Origin: an uncultured Fidelibacterota bacterium
GTDB lineage: Bacteria > Marinisomatota > Marinisomatia > Marinisomatales > UBA1611
DNA: 11,823 nucleotides
NCBI GenBank assembly: GCA_913043185.1
Contig: CAJWMI010000053.1
Span: forward strand, 1 to 11,823
Reading direction: 5' to 3'
The position numbers and the translations under genes were made by a program. Shown one piece after another: positions 7,463 through 11,823 of the stretch; position 1 is the first letter of the stretch; each line of letters begins with the position of its first letter. The notes under the pieces are model-generated. The model did not search any database. It was not told the DNA's origin and was given only the letters and a program-made list of their open reading frames with translations.

Positions 7463-8722
7463 ATGGCAAAAATCTCACCCTTTAAAGGCTGGAGGTATAA
7501 TCCTGAAATTATTCAGAGTCTTGAAGATGTTTTTGTTCCCCCTTACGATGTAATCACTCCAAGAGAGCAAGAACAATATTATGATCGATCACCACACAGT
7601 TATATTCGTATCAATCTAAATAATGCGCCCGGAAGTGAACGATATTTTTCCTCAGCAAACATTCTAAATATGTGGATAGGGAGTGGAGTGCTTGTGGAAG
7701 AGGATCAGCCAGCAATTTATATTCTATCACAGTCTTTTAAGATTAATGGTTCTATGGTCGATCGGATCGGATGTGTGTGCTCTCTAGAACTTTCTGAGTT
7801 GGGTGATACGGTACTCCCCCACGAGCAGACAATTGATAAACATTTAGATGACCGTTATAATCTCATGGAATCAACGGCAGCAAACTCAGGCCAAATATTT
7901 ATGTGCTATAAAGATAAAAAAATGATTTTAGAGACTATATACAGTAACATAAAAAGTAAGCCATCTATTCATGTCGATCTAGATGGCGTAGAATATAAAA
8001 TCTGGCCTGTAACGGATAAAAAAACTATCCAGAATTTTGTATCAGGGCTTTCTAGTAAAACCCTGGTTATTGCAGATGGACACCACAGATATAAGACTGC
8101 TTTGAAATATGCAGAGAACCATAATAGTCAGGACTCAAAACATGTTATGGTGACACTGGTTAATAGTCAAAACCCTGGAATGCAGATAATGCCAACCCAT
8201 AGACTTTTAAAAGGAATAGAAAAAAGCATAGAGGATATAAAAAGAGAGATTGAGCAATATTTTCATTACAAAGAATTTGAAGGAGCTGATAAACTATTAC
8301 ATGAAATGGACATGTTAGAAAACCAAAAAAGTATTATAGGCTTATTTCATAGACAAACAAATACTGGATTACTTCTAGATTTTAAATCCTGGGATATACT
8401 AGAATCAAAGATGTCAGACCAAAGTAAATCTTTAAGAGAGTTAGACACCAATATTTTACATAGTTTTTTGCTAAAGGATGTGTTTAAGATTGACACTAAC
8501 AGGCAAGAGGATCTTAAACATTTGTCATACTTACGTGGGAACAAACCGGCACTTGAAATGTTAAAAAAAGAAAAAAACTATGACGTAGCTTGTTTTGTTA
8601 ATCCACCGTCTTTAGATGATGTGTTTTCTATTGCAGAGTCAGGAGAGACTATGCCGCAAAAATCTACATATTTTTTTCCAAAAGTTTATTCTGGGTTAAT
8701 CACCAGATGTTTTAATAAATAG
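7463..8722 (+). CDS. DUF1015 family protein
   Basis: A 419-residue soluble protein recognised as DUF1015 by its N-terminus (MAKISPFKGWRYNP), the FVPPYDVI segment, the HEQT motif at H120-T123 followed by DDRYNLM, and the most conserved block ADGHHRYKTAL with D205, H207, H208 and R209, then the MQIMPTHR segment. The length is normal for the family, and the family-typical N-terminus confirms the start at 7463. The biochemical role is not established. From memory, relatives often sit beside serine-biosynthesis genes (serA, serC) in Clostridia, and the DGHHR block recalls the motif of ParB/SerK-type nucleotide-binding proteins, so a small-molecule kinase or nucleotide-hydrolysing role is conceivable; this is inference only. 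Here it lies between a nucleotidyltransferase (21 bp gap) and citrate synthase (11 bp gap). No signal peptide or membrane segment is visible, and no Shine-Dalgarno sequence precedes it. Confidence 0.9.
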   Translation: MAKISPFKGWRYNPEIIQSLEDVFVPPYDVITPREQEQYYDRSPHSYIRINLNNAPGSERYFSSANILNMWIGSGVLVEEDQPAIYILSQSFKINGSMVDRIGCVCSLELSELGDTVLPHEQTIDKHLDDRYNLMESTAANSGQIFMCYKDKKMILETIYSNIKSKPSIHVDLDGVEYKIWPVTDKKTIQNFVSGLSSKTLVIADGHHRYKTALKYAENHNSQDSKHVMVTLVNSQNPGMQIMPTHRLLKGIEKSIEDIKREIEQYFHYKEFEGADKLLHEMDMLENQKSIIGLFHRQTNTGLLLDFKSWDILESKMSDQSKSLRELDTNILHSFLLKDVFKIDTNRQEDLKHLSYLRGNKPALEMLKKEKNYDVACFVNPPSLDDVFSIAESGETMPQKSTYFFPKVYSGLITRCFNK

Positions 8723-8725
8723 GGG
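8721..8725 (+). promoter_or_regulatory. Shine-Dalgarno-like AGGGG before citrate synthase
   Basis: AGGGG overlaps the TAG stop codon of the DUF1015 gene and lies 8 bases before the ATG at 8734, an ordinary spacing for a ribosome-binding site. It is the best-placed such sequence in the window, where most genes have none, and may allow citrate synthase to be translated more strongly than its neighbours. Confidence 0.45.
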
Positions 8726-8733
8726 TCCTAACG

Positions 8734-10005
8734 ATGAGACTATTAAAAAAAGAACTAGAAAAGCTAATACCAGAGGTTCAGCAAGATATAAAAAGTCTTA
8801 TTTCAAAAAATGGTGAATCTCAGATTAGTACCGTATCTGTTGCGCAGGCATATTCAGGATTAAGAGGAATAAAAGCTTTCGTTTGTGATACCTCATCGGT
8901 TTCTGCTGATAAAGGATTAATAATTAGAGGGTATCCATTACTTGATATAGTTCATATTTTGCCTGAAGAGGTATTCTTTCTTCTTCTAACTGGTAGGCTG
9001 CCAAATAGTGATGAGCTCTCTGACTTACAGGAACAGTATTGTGAACATGCTGAAGTCCCTGACTATGTATGGTCTACGCTTGAACAAATGCCAAAAGATA
9101 GTCACCCAATGACGATGTTTAATCTTGGGATATTAGCCATGCAGAGCGAGAGTATATTCCGTGAAAAATACGATCAGGGAATGCATAAGTCTGAGTTCTG
9201 GCAGTATATACTTGAAGATGGTATACAATTGATTGCAAAACTTCCTGCACTTGGAGCAGGTATATATAGGATGAGGTTTGATAAGGGCGAACGGTTAAAG
9301 CCAAACTTAAGTCTTGACTGGTCTGGAAACTTTGTACATCTGATGGGGATGTCTGATAAAGGGAAAGATTTTCATAGGCTTATGCAGCTTTATTTTATGC
9401 TGCACTGTGATCATGAAGGCGGAAACGTTAGTGCCTTCGCGGCTCACACAGTTGCGTCTGCTCTTTCTGACCCTTTTTATGCTGTTTCTGCAGGATTAAA
9501 TGGTCTAGCAGGACCCTTGCATGGTCTTGCAAATCAAGAATGTTTAAAGTTTGTACTTGATGTACACAAACATTTTTCAGGGGCACCAACAAAGGAGCAA
9601 TTAAGAGAGTTTTGCTGGAACAGGCTTAATTCAGGGCAGGTAATTCCAGGATATGGACATGCGGTACTCCGATGTCCAGACCCTCGTTTCACCGCTTTTA
9701 TTAACTTTGGGAAAGAGCATATACAAGATGATGAGATTTTTAGTATTGTAACATCTTTATTTGATGTGGCCCCGGATGTGTTAACGGAACAGGGTAAGGC
9801 AAAAAATCCTTGGCCAAATGTGGATGCTGCATCAGGATCACTTTTATATTATTATGGGCTTAAAGAGTTTAATTTTTATACGGTCTTATTTAGTATTTCT
9901 AGGGCCATGGGAATGATTGCCCAGATGGTATGGGAGCGGGCTCTTGGAATACCTATCACACGTCCTAAATCTGTAACCACCGATTGGATAAAAAAGAATT
10001 CATAA
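8734..10005 (+). CDS. gltA: Citrate synthase, type I (eukaryotic/mitochondrial-like)
   Basis: Condenses oxaloacetate and acetyl-CoA to citrate, the entry step of the TCA cycle, in the cytoplasm. The 423-residue protein has the long-form sequence of mitochondrial-type enzymes: HCDHEGGNVSAF, GLAGPLHGLANQE, IPGYGHAVLR and KNPWPNVDAASG blocks. The catalytic triad is intact as H263, H309 and D364; each is exactly 11 positions before its pig-heart equivalent (H274, H320, D375), so the spacing is fully preserved. Shorter hexameric type II enzymes of the E. coli kind lack the HEGGNVSAF style of block. The residue after VDA, commonly His in mitochondrial enzymes, is Ala here. It starts 11 bp after the DUF1015 gene, and its last 22 bases overlap the probable start of the peptidase gene. 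Its place at the end of an envelope-glycan gene run is unusual and may reflect only operon packing. Confidence 0.96.
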   Translation: MRLLKKELEKLIPEVQQDIKSLISKNGESQISTVSVAQAYSGLRGIKAFVCDTSSVSADKGLIIRGYPLLDIVHILPEEVFFLLLTGRLPNSDELSDLQEQYCEHAEVPDYVWSTLEQMPKDSHPMTMFNLGILAMQSESIFREKYDQGMHKSEFWQYILEDGIQLIAKLPALGAGIYRMRFDKGERLKPNLSLDWSGNFVHLMGMSDKGKDFHRLMQLYFMLHCDHEGGNVSAFAAHTVASALSDPFYAVSAGLNGLAGPLHGLANQECLKFVLDVHKHFSGAPTKEQLREFCWNRLNSGQVIPGYGHAVLRCPDPRFTAFINFGKEHIQDDEIFSIVTSLFDVAPDVLTEQGKAKNPWPNVDAASGSLLYYYGLKEFNFYTVLFSISRAMGMIAQMVWERALGIPITRPKSVTTDWIKKNS

Positions 10006-11823
10006 TACCACTATATCTAAGAGTATTATTAATACTTCTTGTTGTAAATACTAGTCAGGTTCTCTCTCAAGATATATATAAGTCCATAAGGCTCTGGAGC
10101 CCTGAACCGGAAAAAATTCAGGTCATACAGAAATTAGGGGTCGCACTTGATCATAGTATAGCCAGACTTGGTTCATATGTTGATATTGTTATATCAGAAA
10201 CAGAAGAAAAAATTCTATTATCTAATGGTATAATTTTTACTACTCTGATTGATGATCTGACAAGCTATTATCAATCCCAAAATATTCCGGCTATGCAACG
10301 AGATTTTCCTCTTGGGACTATGCAGGGAAACTATACCTGGGAAGAGCTAAACCAAAGATTTGATGAGCTAAAAGAACTGTATCCCGATATTATATCGGAA
10401 AAATTAATTATTGGTCAGTCTAATGAGGGGAATGATATCTGGGCATTTAAACTATCTGATAATCCTGATCAGGATGAGAATGAACCTGAAATATTATACA
10501 CAGGTCTTACGCATGCAAGAGAGCCTATAAGTATGATGAACTTATTTTATTTTGTTCAAAATCTTTGTGAGAGTTATTCTGAGGGGAATGATCCTGAAGC
10601 TGTTTATTTAGTTAACGAACGTGAGATCTGGTTTATTCCTGTTGTGAACCCAGATGGTTATTTATACAATGAACTAATTGAGCCTTCTGGCGGCGGGATG
10701 CACAGAAAAAATAGAAAAGACACTGGCTGCGGATCTGGTACTGAGCAAGGAGTAGATATAAACAGAAATTTTGGTTTTAATTGGGGGGCAAATGATACCG
10801 GTTCTTCTCCAGATCCTTGTTATGCAACATATAGAGGGGAGGAAGCATTTTCTGAGCCGGAGACACAGGCGGTTAGAGATTTTATTGATGAAAGAAATTT
10901 TGTAAATGTTTTGCACTACCATAGCTATGGGAATATGTATATCCATCCATATGGAGATGCCTCAGTTCCCGATGAGCCAGATCTAACAATTTATCGTGAG
11001 CTTGCAGAGGAAATGGCTAGCCATAATAATTTTAATGTTGGTACTGGTTTTGAAATGGTAGGCTATACAGTAAATGGTGATGCAGTTGATTGGTCTTATG
11101 GTGAAAAAAACATCATTGCATATACTCCGGAGGTAGGTTCCAGTGGTCAAGGTTTCTGGCCTTCAAGCGATCAGGTTGAGACCATATGCTCAAATCAGTA
11201 TGAACCAAATAAAATCTTTGCTTTTTCAGCGGGCAGTGATTTTATGTTAGCGGATTATAGTTTTACTAGTGATCCTATTAACTCAGGAGAAATCGTTGGT
11301 GTTGAGTTAATTATCAAAAACAGGGGACTGATGTCATCTACTGGTCCTGTTACTGTTACCGTAGAGCCATTAAATAATTTAGTTAATCTTGATGAACCGG
11401 TTGGGCAGGTTGACTACCTTGACAGCTGGGAAACGCACACATTTAATTTTGAGATAGAAGTCGCTGAACAAATAGCATACTATTCGAAAGTTGTCATGAA
11501 AATTATATCTAAAGATAGTGTTAGCTATCATAGGGCAGATACTATTGAGTTTTATATTGGAACCCCGAGCATAATTTATACAGAAAATTATGATGAAGGA
11601 CTAGGACAGTGGAGCACTAATGGAGACTGGGGGTTAACAAACAATCCTGCGTATGGAGCCTATGCTTTGACAGATAGTCCTTCCGGAAATTATGGTGCAG
11701 ATCAGACCACTACGGTGACGCTGGAAGAAGAATTTGATTACAATTTTATGGCAAATTCTTATGTCTCCTTTAACGCAAGATGGGAAATAGAAGATGGATT
11801 TGATTTTGTTCGATTCCAGGCCC
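9984..11823 (+). CDS. Secreted M14 zinc carboxypeptidase, multidomain, 3' truncated by window edge
   Basis: An exported metallocarboxypeptidase of at least 613 residues, still open at the right edge. The frame opens at 9969 and has no ATG before 10293; the best start is the TTG at 9984, which gives a clean signal peptide: two lysines at 3-4, a hydrophobic core LRVLLILLVV and a likely cut after SQVLSQ (about residue 29). A propeptide-like region (about 36-97, from RLWSPEPEK to DDLTSYY) precedes the catalytic domain (about 110-410). Active-site residues are all present: zinc ligands H177 and E180 in THAREP and H313 in HYHSYGN, the substrate-binding region NPDGY (222-226) and DINRNFG (from D258), and catalytic E383 in YTPEVG. 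About 423-525 looks like a CARDB/Ig-like beta domain, and from about 530 a MAM-like/immune-inhibitor-A-type beta domain begins (ENYDEG, W-rich). It probably digests extracellular peptides or proteins. A C-terminal sorting tag, if any, lies beyond the window. Confidence 0.88.
   Translation, partial: MDKKEFIIPLYLRVLLILLVVNTSQVLSQDIYKSIRLWSPEPEKIQVIQKLGVALDHSIARLGSYVDIVISETEEKILLSNGIIFTTLIDDLTSYYQSQNIPAMQRDFPLGTMQGNYTWEELNQRFDELKELYPDIISEKLIIGQSNEGNDIWAFKLSDNPDQDENEPEILYTGLTHAREPISMMNLFYFVQNLCESYSEGNDPEAVYLVNEREIWFIPVVNPDGYLYNELIEPSGGGMHRKNRKDTGCGSGTEQGVDINRNFGFNWGANDTGSSPDPCYATYRGEEAFSEPETQAVRDFIDERNFVNVLHYHSYGNMYIHPYGDASVPDEPDLTIYRELAEEMASHNNFNVGTGFEMVGYTVNGDAVDWSYGEKNIIAYTPEVGSSGQGFWPSSDQVETICSNQYEPNKIFAFSAGSDFMLADYSFTSDPINSGEIVGVELIIKNRGLMSSTGPVTVTVEPLNNLVNLDEPVGQVDYLDSWETHTFNFEIEVAEQIAYYSKVVMKIISKDSVSYHRADTIEFYIGTPSIIYTENYDEGLGQWSTNGDWGLTNNPAYGAYALTDSPSGNYGADQTTTVTLEEEFDYNFMANSYVSFNARWEIEDGFDFVRFQA

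Noticed and set aside
10674..10946. Antisense open frame of 90 codons within the peptidase region
   Set aside because: The + strand here encodes uninterrupted M14 active-site motifs (NPDGY, DINRNFG, HYHSYGN), so the antisense frame is a shadow.
1..11823. CRISPR arrays, insertion sequences, tRNA or rRNA genes, attachment sites
   Set aside because: Nearly all of the window is protein coding and the longest gap is 107 bp; no repeat-spacer pattern, transposase motif or RNA gene was seen in the gaps or across the coding regions.

Overview
The window is 11.8 kb of AT-rich DNA. Every recognisable gene lies on the + strand, with almost no space between genes. The gene content suggests a diderm marine-type bacterium of the Fibrobacterota-Chlorobiota-Bacteroidota (FCB) superphylum, possibly Marinimicrobia/SAR406 or Balneolota. 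The pointers are a DUF4249-like surface protein, a mitochondrial-type (type I) citrate synthase, a secreted multidomain M14 carboxypeptidase, and the lack of clear Shine-Dalgarno sequences before most starts. This placement is inference; there is no rRNA or other phylogenetic marker in the window.

Layout. Positions 1-797 hold the 3' part of a DUF4249-like envelope protein gene. Exodeoxyribonuclease III follows at 819-1583. A 107-bp AT-rich gap (1584-1690) is the only sizeable non-coding stretch and is the likely promoter region for what follows. From 1691 to the right edge, eight genes run head to tail with gaps of 5-21 bp and one overlap, so they probably form one operon. They are an MsbA-like ABC exporter, two tandem CDP-glycerol glycerophosphotransferase-like proteins, a GT9 (heptosyltransferase-like) glycosyltransferase, a LicC-like nucleotidyltransferase, a DUF1015 protein, a type I citrate synthase, and a secreted M14 zinc carboxypeptidase cut off by the window edge. 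The carboxypeptidase has no ATG at its 5' end and appears to start at a TTG inside the citrate synthase gene.

Working model (inference). The first five genes of the run look like an envelope-glycan module. The nucleotidyltransferase would make a CDP-activated small alcohol such as choline, glycerol, ethanolamine or a polyol. The two tandem transferases would move phospho-alcohol units onto an acceptor, the GT9 enzyme would add a heptose-like sugar to an LPS-like core, and the ABC protein would flip the lipid-linked product across the inner membrane. That combination, a teichoic-acid-type transferase pair beside LPS-core enzymes, is the most interesting part of the window. The link to DUF1015, citrate synthase and the peptidase is positional only.
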